64,000 nucleotides of DNA. Origin: Haliclystus octoradiatus (lineage: Eukaryota > Cnidaria > Staurozoa > Stauromedusae > Haliclystidae). The translations under genes and the position numbers were made by a program. The stretch is from contig OU744449.1 in NCBI GenBank assembly GCA_916610825.1, positions 14,060,952 to 14,124,951 of the forward strand. The letters are read 5' to 3'. Below, in pieces: positions 10,287 through 20,749 of this stretch (position 1 is the first letter of the stretch; the number at the start of each line of letters is the position of its first letter). The notes beneath the pieces were generated by a model that was not told where the DNA came from, made no database searches, and worked only from the letters and a program-made list of their open reading frames with translations.

Positions 10287-11669
10287 ATGTCTTCAAGATT
10301 TCGTCGTTCTATTGGACCAGTCGGTGATCGATTGAGAACGCAAGTACAACGTGGCCGCGGTATTTTGGATAATATCGTTGTGGCAGAAACTCAAGATGAC
10401 CACATTGAATTGATTAAACAGTTGAAGAGAAAGCTAGAAAATAATTATGGTACTCTGAAGAATTTATTGGAGAAATGGGAAGATTTGATTGATAATATCG
10501 AAGACAACGAAGATAAGGAACAGGAGAATACAACCTTAGACGAATGGATGAATGGGCAGAGATCATTAATGGGCCTGACCCTCGACGCTAGTGATATTAT
10601 CATCGAATTAGAAGAAAGACTATCAAGGTTAGAGAACCTGAAAGCTGTGATTGTAAGTAAGAATTTGGATAGTAATATTGAAAAAACTAATGATAATGAG
10701 TCTGCTGACGTAGCAGAGAGTGAAAACAATTCCACAGTAACTGCCGTCAGTACAGTCAGTGCAACTACGTCTATTAAATCAGCCACAAAAGCTTTCAGGC
10801 TTAAAAAATTTATGAATACTTTAAACGATTCATCTGATTCTATATCATTTGACAGATGGGTAAAAGATTTAAATGTTGTTTTAACTGATATGAATGAATC
10901 CGCAGAAAACGTTAAAGGTCAAGTGTCTATGTTACTTGGCAGACAATTCCGCCGGGTATGGGACGGAATGATAGACAATAGAGACGGCACCGCTACTGTT
11001 CCCGAAGGAGACTTATTTAAAATAATATTTCCTGAGTTGAAAAGAGCGGTGTTTCCTCAGAAATCTCATGGCGCCTTATACAAGGAATTGTTAAACCTAA
11101 AACAAAAATCAAATCAGACTGTAGCACAATTTAGAATGGATGTAACACAAATAGTAGAGGAGATGCTAATTCACGATTCTCGCGAATCAAAGGACTCCAT
11201 TATCTATCATCAAATGATGGAAGGGATACTCCCAGATTTGAAAGTTTTAATGGAATCTAAGCATTCTCTTAAACATAATAATTTAGAACAATTTTTAATG
11301 TATCTTTCAACTGAAGAAAGTGTTTACATTTCGAACAAACCACAGTCGTCTTCTGATATTAAGGCAGTAAAATCTGACAGTAATAAAGCTAAAACGAATG
11401 AAACTAAATCCTGTTTTCATTGTGGGAAACAGGGGCATTTTATTAAAGATTGTCACGTTAGCTGTGACAAGGCAGAAAAGCCGCATTCTAAATCTAAATG
11501 TAAAATAAAGGTGCCAATGAAATCTGGTAATTATGCCACAAAAGTTTTAACTGTCGAGGAACTGGAACAACAGGTTGCTGAATTAAAATATAAACAACTC
11601 CTAAAAGAATGTGCTACCGATTTAAGTACAAAAATGGTTACAGACGTTAAAGATAAAGATAATCAATGA
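10287..11669 (+). CDS. Gag protein of element B
   Basis: Starts at ATG 10287 (MSSRFRRSIGPVGDRL), 460 residues. An N-terminal charged coiled-coil-like segment (about residues 30-120) is followed by a Ser/Thr/Asn-rich linker, a capsid-like region (about 165-350) with the gag signature QTVAQFRMDVTQIVEEM, and one CCHC zinc knuckle CFHCGKQGHFIKDC near residue 377. A Lys-rich nucleic-acid-binding tail follows. Gag forms the particle and packages the RNA. The frame ends at TGA 11667-11669, and pol continues in the same frame. Confidence 0.93.
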   Translation: MSSRFRRSIGPVGDRLRTQVQRGRGILDNIVVAETQDDHIELIKQLKRKLENNYGTLKNLLEKWEDLIDNIEDNEDKEQENTTLDEWMNGQRSLMGLTLDASDIIIELEERLSRLENLKAVIVSKNLDSNIEKTNDNESADVAESENNSTVTAVSTVSATTSIKSATKAFRLKKFMNTLNDSSDSISFDRWVKDLNVVLTDMNESAENVKGQVSMLLGRQFRRVWDGMIDNRDGTATVPEGDLFKIIFPELKRAVFPQKSHGALYKELLNLKQKSNQTVAQFRMDVTQIVEEMLIHDSRESKDSIIYHQMMEGILPDLKVLMESKHSLKHNNLEQFLMYLSTEESVYISNKPQSSSDIKAVKSDSNKAKTNETKSCFHCGKQGHFIKDCHVSCDKAEKPHSKSKCKIKVPMKSGNYATKVLTVEELEQQVAELKYKQLLKECATDLSTKMVTDVKDKDNQ

Positions 11670-11678
11670 CAATTATTG
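11661..11678 (+). promoter_or_regulatory. candidate stop-codon readthrough site between gag and pol
   Basis: The junction reads CAA-TGA-CAA-TTA: a single in-frame TGA (11667-11669) followed by CAATTA. This fits the stop-CAR-YYA hexamer context known from tobamovirus-type readthrough. The frame is open for 460 codons before and about 1229 codons after. The first possible ATG of the downstream ORF lies well inside the protease region, so readthrough is the simplest way to make Gag-Pol. Seen: same frame and context. Inferred: function. Confidence 0.7.
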
Positions 11679-14600
11679 TTCTCTTGTAGAGAGGAATTAT
11701 CTGTGTTAGACAATGAAGGAAACGTGTTATGCGCCCCACTATTAGGACTATTAGACACCGGTAGTGGGCCTACTTTAATGTCAAAGGATATAATTATCCC
11801 ATTATTACAAAAATATTCTGATGAAATTCCATCTCGCCCCTGTACGTCTGGTCGTGTATGTGATGCCAGTGGAAATTCTTTAGCTATTATGGCCGAAGTA
11901 TTATTAAATATGAAATTATCTAAGGGAAAGATGGTAAAAATGTGGGTAAAAGTTCAAGGGGGCAACGTTAAAAATTCATGTTTACTTGGCAGGGAATTCT
12001 TATACCATGCTGGGTTTAATTTTGAAAGGATGAAAGACGATGGTAATATTATTAATTATTTAAAACCTCTTGATAAACCATCTGATATTATTAAGAGTAA
12101 TGATGTATGCAATGTTTATGTCGAAAAACAACATATTATGCATCGGCCAGGACATTCTGAAATTAAAGTTAGAATAGACAATAATAATACAATACGACTT
12201 AAAGATAATGAGGTTTTTGTTCTACAACCGTCGCCACATACTAAAGATAAGGGTTTGCTAATTGATGAACTTGTTATGCAATCTATTGTTAAATCTATTC
12301 CGATCAATTGTACATCCGGTCCAGTTACTTTAGAGGACAATGAAATAATAGCTACTATCGAAAAAGCTCATTTATTTACTACGGATGACATCAATCTATT
12401 ATGTGATGACAATGATAATAATTTTATTGAAAGCACTTGTAGCATAACTGATGACAATATGGTAGACGAGCGATTACGTATTATTTGCGATAGATTAATT
12501 ATGTCAAATTATACTGACGAAGAACAAAGTCAATTAACAAGTTTAATTTCTAAATGGAACAAAGTATTTGCTTTAAACGATTCAGAGCTGGGAGAAGTCT
12601 CTCTAGTTGAACATTCTATTATTACCCCTCCTGATGCTGCTCCTGTGCGACAGCATGTACGACGTTTAAATTTATCTTATCGTGACTCTTTAAAGAAACA
12701 ATTAAATGATTTATTAGGTCAAGGTATTATTGATGTATCTAGTAGTCCTTATGCAAGTCCTATTGTTATTGTTAAAAAGAAGGATGGTTCATTACGCTTA
12801 TGTGTAGATTATCGTGCATTGAATAGCATTACTAAGAAAGATAGATATCCATTACCTCGTATTGACGATATTATTGATACCATCGGATCTAAAAAGATTT
12901 TTAGTACTTTGGATTTATTTTCTGGATATTGGCAGATTAAGTTAGATAATGATGCACAAGAAAAGTCTGCTTTTGTTACACCGTTTGGTCAATTTTCGTG
13001 GCGGCGTTTGCCATTTGGGTTGTGTAATGCCCCGGCAACGTTTCAACGCCTGATGAATTCCGTCTTACACGATTATATTGGAATTTTCTGTTCAGTCTAT
13101 TTAGATGATATTATTGTATATTCATGTTCTCTTGAAGAACACACAAGTCATCTTAATTTGATTTTTCAACGTTTATATGATGCTGGATTGAGATTGAAGC
13201 CATCAAAATGCAATTTATTACAAAATGAAGTCCATTATTTAGGACATGTTATTACTGGTTCTGGTGTAAAAGTAGATTCTGATAAAGTTATGCAAGTTAA
13301 AAATATTGCACCACCTACTAATGTAACAGAATTGAGGTCATTTCTTGGTATGGTTGGATATTACCGTCGATTTATCAAAGATTATGCTAAAATAGCACAT
13401 CCATTGTATGCATTATTAAAAAAGGATAGACCATTTATTTGGAGTATTAATCAATCTGAAGCTTTTGAATTATTAAAAACTAAGCTTTGTTCAACTGATG
13501 TTTTAGCCTATCCGGATATGGACAGAGATTTTATATTACATACTGACGCTTGTAAGTCTGGATTTGGAGCAGTTTTGTCACAGCTAGATTGTAATGGGCG
13601 GGAACGCCCCATTGCTTATGCCGCTCGAACTGTTACCAGCGGTGAAGAAAATTATTGTATTACTGAATTAGAGGTAAAAGCTTTATACTGGGCGTGTAAA
13701 ACGTTCCGTCCTTATATTGAAGGTCATAAGACCTTGGTTTATACTGATCACAAGCCACTTACTAGTATTGCAAAACATATCGAATTAAAGGGTACTTGGA
13801 CCAGATGGGTATGTGAGTTAAATGGCTATGACCTAGATATACAATATAAACCTGGCATACTTAATGTTGTGGCGGATGTTTTATCGCGTACTGTGGCAGC
13901 TATAGATGATATGGAAGAAAATGTACAACAATTACCATTTTGTGATGAATCACATCAAAAGATTATTATTGAACAGGAGAAGGATCCTTTTATTAAAAGT
14001 ATTAAAAAGTATTTACATGATGGAGAACAACCTATTGACGAGGATCATTCTAGATTACTAAAATGCTATGATAATAGATTTGTATTACTAGATGGTATTT
14101 TATGTTTTGAGACCTCTAACTCTACTCGTGCACCTATTGTCGTGCCTGAGCATTTACGGTACAAATTATTAGAAGAAAATCATGGCGGATTCGGAGGTCA
14201 TCCAGCTGAAAAACGTATGTTAGAAAGAATAAGGCAATATTATTGGTGGCCTAAACTACGACAGTGTGTTCGGGATTGGTCAAAAGGCTGTTTTGATTGC
14301 GCTATCGCTAAAGGATCATCAAGACGTCGTAGATCACCAATGAAAATAACGGAGACACCTAATTGTCCTTGGGACATAGTATCAATCGATTTGACAGAAT
14401 TTAAACAAATATCTGAAAGAGGTAACAAAATTGCTTTAGTAGTATTAGATACATTTTCCAAATGGATAGAGGTATTTCCTCTTCCTAATAAGAAAGCTGA
14501 AACAATTTGTGAAACATTGTATCGTGAGATTATATGTAGATTCTCGGTACGCAATATTACAAGCGACCGTGGTTCTGAATTCTGCAACGAGCTATTAGAT

Positions 14601-15356
14601 GAGGTATGTACTCGATTAAAGATTGCCAGGGCTAAAACTAGTGGCTACCATCCCCAAGCAAATCCAGTAGAAAGGGTGAATCGTAAATTAAAAGAACAAT
14701 TAAGAATTTGTGTTCAGAAAAATCCGTATGACTGGGAAGTAGCATTACCTGAAGTTTTATGGGCTGATCGTGCTACACCACACACTGTAACTGGCAACAG
14801 TCCATATTATGTATTATTTGGATATGATCCAATCTTACCCTCAGAAACATCATTTAGAGAACCACGTACTCAATATCAAGTTGATGCTGATGATTATGCC
14901 TCAATTATGTTTGAGAATCAAAGAACAATTTGGAAAGAGGTATTTGAAAGAATTGAAGGTCAAAAACATATTTATAAGCGTCATTATGACAAACGTGTTG
15001 ATGCAGCTGAAAGTATTATAAGACCAGGTGATCGAGTATTTATTTTTCGGCCTGATTTATTACAAAAACGTGCAGGTAAATTAGTATCACCTTTTGATGG
15101 ACTCTATCGTGTGGAAAGTACAACAGACACTGGCGCAAATGTACGCCCAATTTTTCAGCGTGGAAAGAGATGTGATATTATACATGTAAATTTTGAACGC
15201 ATCAGTAAAGCCGATAAAAGGATTCCTGACAAATGGCGTACAGACTTTGGTAGACGCCGACGAGTAAAATTAAGTACAGATAATAAACCTGAACCTGATA
15301 TTAGGAATGATGATCAAATAAGTCATCCTTATAATTTACGATCTTCAGATAAATAA
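11670..15356 (+). CDS. Pol polyprotein of element B (protease, RT, RNase H, integrase)
   Basis: About 1228 residues, open from the TGA onward and in the gag frame. Domains in order: aspartic protease (LLDTGSGP, about 11750); RT with LRLCVDYRALN, STLDLFSGYWQIKL, LPFGLCNAPATF and catalytic YLDD (about 13100); RNase H (HTDACKSGFGAVLSQ, YTDHKPL); integrase HHCC finger (HGGFGGHPAEKRM to CFDCAIAK), then the catalytic Asp residues in SIDLTEF and SDRGSEF and the Glu in PVERVNR. The C-terminal module has GDRVFIF and YRVESTT. It does cDNA synthesis and integration. All catalytic residues are present. Confidence 0.95.
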   Translation, partial: QLLFSCREELSVLDNEGNVLCAPLLGLLDTGSGPTLMSKDIIIPLLQKYSDEIPSRPCTSGRVCDASGNSLAIMAEVLLNMKLSKGKMVKMWVKVQGGNVKNSCLLGREFLYHAGFNFERMKDDGNIINYLKPLDKPSDIIKSNDVCNVYVEKQHIMHRPGHSEIKVRIDNNNTIRLKDNEVFVLQPSPHTKDKGLLIDELVMQSIVKSIPINCTSGPVTLEDNEIIATIEKAHLFTTDDINLLCDDNDNNFIESTCSITDDNMVDERLRIICDRLIMSNYTDEEQSQLTSLISKWNKVFALNDSELGEVSLVEHSIITPPDAAPVRQHVRRLNLSYRDSLKKQLNDLLGQGIIDVSSSPYASPIVIVKKKDGSLRLCVDYRALNSITKKDRYPLPRIDDIIDTIGSKKIFSTLDLFSGYWQIKLDNDAQEKSAFVTPFGQFSWRRLPFGLCNAPATFQRLMNSVLHDYIGIFCSVYLDDIIVYSCSLEEHTSHLNLIFQRLYDAGLRLKPSKCNLLQNEVHYLGHVITGSGVKVDSDKVMQVKNIAPPTNVTELRSFLGMVGYYRRFIKDYAKIAHPLYALLKKDRPFIWSINQSEAFELLKTKLCSTDVLAYPDMDRDFILHTDACKSGFGAVLSQLDCNGRERPIAYAARTVTSGEENYCITELEVKALYWACKTFRPYIEGHKTLVYTDHKPLTSIAKHIELKGTWTRWVCELNGYDLDIQYKPGILNVVADVLSRTVAAIDDMEENVQQLPFCDESHQKIIIEQEKDPFIKSIKKYLHDGEQPIDEDHSRLLKCYDNRFVLLDGILCFETSNSTRAPIVVPEHLRYKLLEENHGGFGGHPAEKRMLERIRQYYWWPKLRQCVRDWSKGCFDCAIAKGSSRRRRSPMKITETPNCPWDIVSIDLTEFKQISERGNKIALVVLDTFSKWIEVFPLPNKKAETICETLYREIICRFSVRNITSDRGSEFCNELLDEVCTRLKIARAKTSGYHPQANPVERVNRKLKEQLRICVQKNPYDWEVALPEVLWADRATPHTVTGNSPYYVLFGYDPILPSETSFREPRTQYQVDADDYASIMFENQRTIWKEVFERIEGQKHIYKRHYDKRVDAAESIIRPGDRVFIFRPDLLQKRAGKLVSPFDGLYRVESTTDTGANVRPIFQRGKRCDIIHVNFERISKADKRIPDKWRTDFGRRRRVKLSTDNKPEPDIRNDDQISHPYNLRSSDK

Positions 15357-15542
15357 TTTTAAGTTACCTTTATTGGTACACAAGACAAATGGACATTTCA
15401 AGTTAATTTATCAATATATTCATTAAATAGTTTTAATTTCCTTTATAGTTAAACAAAAGAAATAAAAATTTAAAGTTAGTATTCATTAATTTTTTTTTGA
15501 GACAATCAGTGGAAGATTGTTATTATTTTAGTAAGGGAGAAA

Positions 15543-15734
15543 TGTAATAATCAGAATATAACTATATTCATAATTATGTCATAACCATAGAGTTTCCGCT
15601 GTAAAGCCAATCACGTGACAAGTCACGTGATTTAGATATTAAATACGAATGATTTGTTTAATGATATAGAGTTTTAGCAGTAACTTTCCTCAGGTGTGGT
15701 CGCTTGTGTTTACATGTAATCAGCTAGTATTACA
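15543..15734 (+). repeat. 3' LTR of element B
   Basis: Appears identical to the 5' LTR. The polypurine tract GTAAGGGAGAA lies immediately upstream. The twin E-box palindrome recurs at 15609-15632. Confidence 0.95.
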
Positions 15735-15738
15735 AAAC

Positions 15739-16291
15739 AATCTTCACCCTAATTCGTCTAAAAAATTTCTTAACTTTGAAGCATAAATTAATAATTTACA
15801 ATTCTTTATGCAAACCTCACTTTGAGTATTGTATTGAGATCTGGGGTCATGCAAATGTTTCACGGTTAGAGTTGTTGCAGAAAAAGTGTGTGAGGATTAT
15901 AATGAACGCAAAATACCTATCCCATGCCGAACCACTGATGAAATATTTAGGTATCTTGAAATTCAAAGATTTATACAATTTAAAGGTGGTTTCTTTAATG
16001 CATAGACTGTTAATTGCCAATGATTCTGTCCCATCGTTTTTACTATCAATGTTTAATTTTTTTGAATCCAGATTCAGAAAGTTGAATGTCTTTGAAGTTC
16101 CTTTTGTAACTAAAAAAATGCTACAATCATTACCAAATTATAGATTTCCAACACTTTGGAATGGTTTCACTTATACCTTTCCTGAAAATTTATATTCATC
16201 GTCTAATACTTTCATCAACTATATTCGAAAGAACATTTTAAAATCCTACTATTCCGTTTGCACTTACAAAAACTGTTACATATGTTGTTAA
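15739..16291 (+). CDS. LINE ORF2 part 3: C-terminal domain
   Basis: Continues the ORF2 frame after element B. The junction reads KLRKT-IFTLIRLKNFLTLKHKL, followed by IYNSLCKPHFEYCIEIWG, the conserved C-terminal 'thumb/tail' region of Jockey-superfamily RTs, and ends in a Cys-rich stretch (YSVCTYKNCYICC) before the TAA. Short relatives of this tail occur at 22030-22240 and 60021-60431 in this window, so several copies of one family are present. Confidence 0.9.
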
Positions 16292-16540
16292 ATTGTATTA
16301 TTTTTTTTGTATAGTATGTTAACTTCTTAATTACAATTAATTTTTGAATTTTCTTTACTGTAGTTTAAATTCACCATTTTTATTTTAATCTTTTACCCAT
16401 GTCATTCATAAACTCTATAGCGTCTCTCAATAGACAAGCAAATTTTGCTTACGAGATGACGTCAACCACTGTATATCATATTTCATAAATCAATGTCTTT
16501 AGTCTGTAAATATTTTTTTTTTTATCATGTGGTTGAAATA
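16292..16540 (+). other. 3' UTR of the split LINE
   Basis: AT-rich sequence between the ORF2 stop and the (ATTCT)n tail. No hairpin or polyadenylation signal stands out beyond an AATAAA-like GAAATAAAATTC just before the tail. Confidence 0.6.
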
Positions 16541-16570
16541 AAATTCTATTCTATTCTATTCTATTCTATC
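16541..16570 (+). repeat. (ATTCT)n tail of the LINE
   Basis: Five to six ATTCT units close the LINE, a microsatellite-type tail in place of poly(A), as is common in CR1/L2-type elements. Confidence 0.8.
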
Positions 16571-16671
16571 TATATTATATAAAAAAAACGACTTTAAAAT
16601 TACATTTGCAAATAGTTCACTGCTGGAACTGGAACATTTTAAACAACCAAGGAACTGCTCCTGGGACCGGG

Positions 16672-18304
<1,633 letters not shown>

Positions 18305-18340
18305 TACATGGCGAAGGAGTCAAAGAATACACATTCTTTA

Positions 18341-18382
18341 CTGTTACTCAAGTTTCATTCTTTTCACAGCGACTTCAGACAG
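18341..18382 (-). ncRNA. decayed hammerhead ribozyme motif (Penelope-associated)
   Basis: Minus strand: CTGT (stem I), then CTGAAGT where the conserved core is CTGATGA, a stem-II region, GAAAC, a short stem III, GTA, and ACAG closing stem I. The layout matches the intact motif at 51194-51233, but the core has two changes, so cleavage is unlikely. It lies 3' of the minus-strand GIY-YIG ORF, where Penelope-like elements are known to carry hammerheads. Confidence 0.5.
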
Positions 18383-18559
18383 ATTTTTTACTCAATGAAA
18401 ATATACATGATATCTACGTTCTATGATAAACTCTCCGTAATGCTGCTTTCTATTGTTTAATTAATACAATGCTACTGTTATTGCTATTGTTGATACAAAT
18501 GGTAGAAAAATGTGACGGTTTCCTTTATTCTCAGTAAATGATTATTTGTTATGTTTTTG

Positions 18560-19061
18560 ATTTATTAAAATTGGACAAGTAATATTTATTTTCGTGACGA
18601 CATTTAGATATTAATTCAAATTTTTTGTTTAGTATTGGTTATTTTGCGCATATAATATGATATTTTTCTAAGAGGCAGAAATGGCATTTTTTCGAGATGT
18701 TGTTGTATGCTTTTGCATTAGCGATGGCTGACCATTCGATTTTGTATGTGATGTTTTTGTCTTTTAAATCCCAAACGTGTTTGGATAGTTGTGTGCTAGT
18801 GTTGTATTTTCTGTGTTTAAGTGTTGCCTTGTGTTGCGTGTAGCGTTGTTTGAACGTGCCTTCCGTCAACCCAATGTAGCTCTGTCCTTCTTGGTCAAAT
18901 GGAGTAGTGACGTTTGCTTTATAGATAATACTTTTCATTTGGCATTTGTTGTTGATTGGGCATAAGTTTTTGTATCTACACTTGCATTGGTTGGTGCTAG
19001 TTGTGGTGTCTGTTGTCGAATTGATTATTTTATTGTTATGGCTCTTTAGGATTGAACTCAA
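18560..19061 (-). pseudogene. Penelope-like element, GIY-YIG endonuclease 3' part
   Basis: The minus-strand frame opens SSILKSHNNKIINS and continues CKCRYKNLCPINNKC (Cys-rich linker finger), SYIGLTEGTFKQRYTQH (GIY-YIG core with its conserved Arg), LSKHVWDLKDKN and CHFCLLEK. This is the C-terminal endonuclease of Penelope-like retroelements. The first stop is near 18639. In another frame the family's closing motif ELISKCRHENKYYL follows (about 18575-18625), so a small indel has broken the end. The RT is missing apart from an inverted piece next door. Confidence 0.85.
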
Positions 19062-19373
19062 GACTATCTGATTTATCCATTAACTGCACAATATTCGAGA
19101 ACAGTAAAGAACCATACGCTGACGCTTTTTGAAAAAGCGGACACGATACGCACCTAAAATACAATCCACGACAAACACCATTAAACAACAATAGAAAATG
19201 CCGATCAAGAAAAACTATATGGTTCAACCCACCCTACAACTAGAGCGTGAAAACTAACATCGGTCGTACGTTCCTTAACTTGATAAAAAAACGTTTCCCA
19301 AAATCGAACAAATTAAACAAGATCTTCAATCTCAACACCATCAAAGTCAGCTATAGTTGCACAAATAACATGA
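19062..19373 (+). pseudogene. inverted Penelope RT C-terminal segment
   Basis: Plus strand, with stops: LSDLSINCTIFENSKEPYADAF, LKYNPRQTP, RKTIWFNPPYN and FLNLIKKRFPKSNKLNKIF, ending KVSYSCTNNM. In an ordinary Penelope-like protein this segment sits immediately N-terminal to the SSILKSHNNK piece that starts the neighbouring minus-strand frame. Here the two are head-to-head with the 5' segment flipped, the signature of twin priming or a similar rearrangement during insertion. Confidence 0.75.
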
Positions 19374-20520
19374 ATTCATAGATAATCAGTTAGCTGAAAA
19401 GTTATCATAAATTCAATAATCTGCTCTTTTAAATAGGCAATTAGCAAACATTTTGTCAATAAATCTTTCTTTGTTTCATTTCTTTCTTCGCGTTCACGGC
19501 TTTTTACGAAATCCTTCAAATTATAGGTAAGAAACATTTTCTTTCCTTTTCAAGTTTTTCCGGTCAGTTTTCCATAATGAATAACAAACATAAGAACATG
19601 GAAAATATTGTTTAAAGATAAGAATCAATGACTATGCAAGAAAACGATGTTAAGCATCCATTCTTTTAATGTCAAGAAGAGAAATCCGAGAGAAATATAA
19701 ATTTCTCGATATCAATAATTATTTTTCCTCCCAGCTTTTAGTTGATTTATTAAAAAAGGCAAGTGTACAGCTCTCGACTCAGCTTTCTTCCTGTGACGAC
19801 ACGAAAATAGGAGAATTACATACTTGATCATGGATTGTAAAAATCAGAAAATGCTCTGAAAAAACGTCCCAAATAGTCACAAATCGGGGCTGGCTATGTT
19901 CTAAATCAAATAGTTCATACTTTCCGTGAACTATGCTCTGATAGCACCACTCGAGTCACTTCTAAGTATGAACTATTTGTTTATTAACAATCACTTGACT
20001 AAAATTCGAGTCACTATTGGTGGATTTGTACCACCTGTTTAGCAATTATGTCAAGACAACCCACGAGATACCATGGTAACCACTAAAAGCGTGCAGGTAT
20101 CTGTATATACCTGCACGGTTTAAACCAAAAAGCTAGAACATGTGTTTCGAAAATGGCGACGAGCTGCGACAGATTTAATATTTTTTCATAAAATCAAATT
20201 GAATGTATACTCTGTAATTGAAAATTCAGAAAAGTAACAACTTGGGCTTTCTATATTCATATGTAACTTTAACTATACTTTCAATATTGCAAACATGTTT
20301 GAAAAACAATTATGTTGAAATCTTCGCTTCATATTTTGAAATGGTATTCGTAAGAATTTCATTCCAAGTGTTTCGAAAATCAATGACCTATTAAATTAGA
20401 AAACAAATCATTGTTGTGGTGAAATTGATGAGAGATAATTGATGTTCCAGCCAAAGGTTATGTTACATGATTATTAAAATGATTAAATCACTCTAGTTCG
20501 TGGGCCATCAAAATTTAGAC
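19374..20520. other. AT-rich spacer without recognised features
   Basis: No domain-bearing frame, RNA gene or obvious repeat was seen between the Penelope fragment and the hairpin at 20521. Confidence 0.5.
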
Positions 20521-20600
20521 CCACTCGTTCTCTAACAACAAACCAGAAATCCATATTGTAAACGATATGGATTTCTGGTTTGTTGTTAGTGAACTCGTGG
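20521..20600. repeat. long perfect hairpin
   Basis: Arms 20532-20556 and 20565-20589 are perfectly complementary over 25 bp, with an 8-nt loop TGTAAACG. Beyond a mismatch the pairing continues with CCAC..GTTC against GAAC..GTGG, for about 36 nt per arm. It could be a small foldback transposon or a transcribed hairpin. No target duplication was identified. Confidence 0.75.
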
Positions 20601-20749
20601 TTGTAATTTCCGTAATCCCTCAATCCGTTCATAATATGCATGCGTTGCTACTCGAAAGCAACGAAGCAAACAAGTACCACAGTCGCCCTTAGAGTTATGG
20701 CAAATAGACTCTTCCTATTAAATGATGTCAACTTGTCTGGCTTACAACA

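Larger units (their letters stand above)
10007..15734 (+). mobile_element. LTR retrotransposon B (Ty3/Gypsy), complete, 5728 bp
   Basis: 192-bp LTRs (TGTAATAATC...TATTACA) that look identical by eye. The target duplication is AAAC (10003-10006 and 15735-15738). The PBS TGGTAGCAGAG at 10201 matches the 3' end of animal initiator tRNA-Met over 11 nt, and the polypurine tract GGGAGAA precedes the right LTR. Gag and pol lie in the same frame, separated by a single TGA. No env is present. The insertion point is in ORF2 of the host LINE. Identical LTRs and open frames indicate a very recent, possibly active copy. Confidence 0.96.
2168..16570 (+). mobile_element. non-LTR retrotransposon (CR1/L2/Jockey group) split by two LTR elements
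   Basis: A LINE made of a C-terminal piece of ORF1, a complete ORF2 and a 3' UTR ending in an (ATTCT)n tail at 16541-16570. ORF2 lies in three blocks, 2480-3071, 8269-10006 and 15739-16291. With one copy of each target duplication removed, the blocks total 2883 nt (961 codons including the stop) and stay in one frame. The N-terminal APE-type endonuclease contains LGDFNTDLL, and the RT has GVPQGSILGPLLF and FADDT. The 5' end is truncated inside ORF1. The intact frame shows that the LINE was coding-competent or nearly so when both LTR elements landed. Confidence 0.93.
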
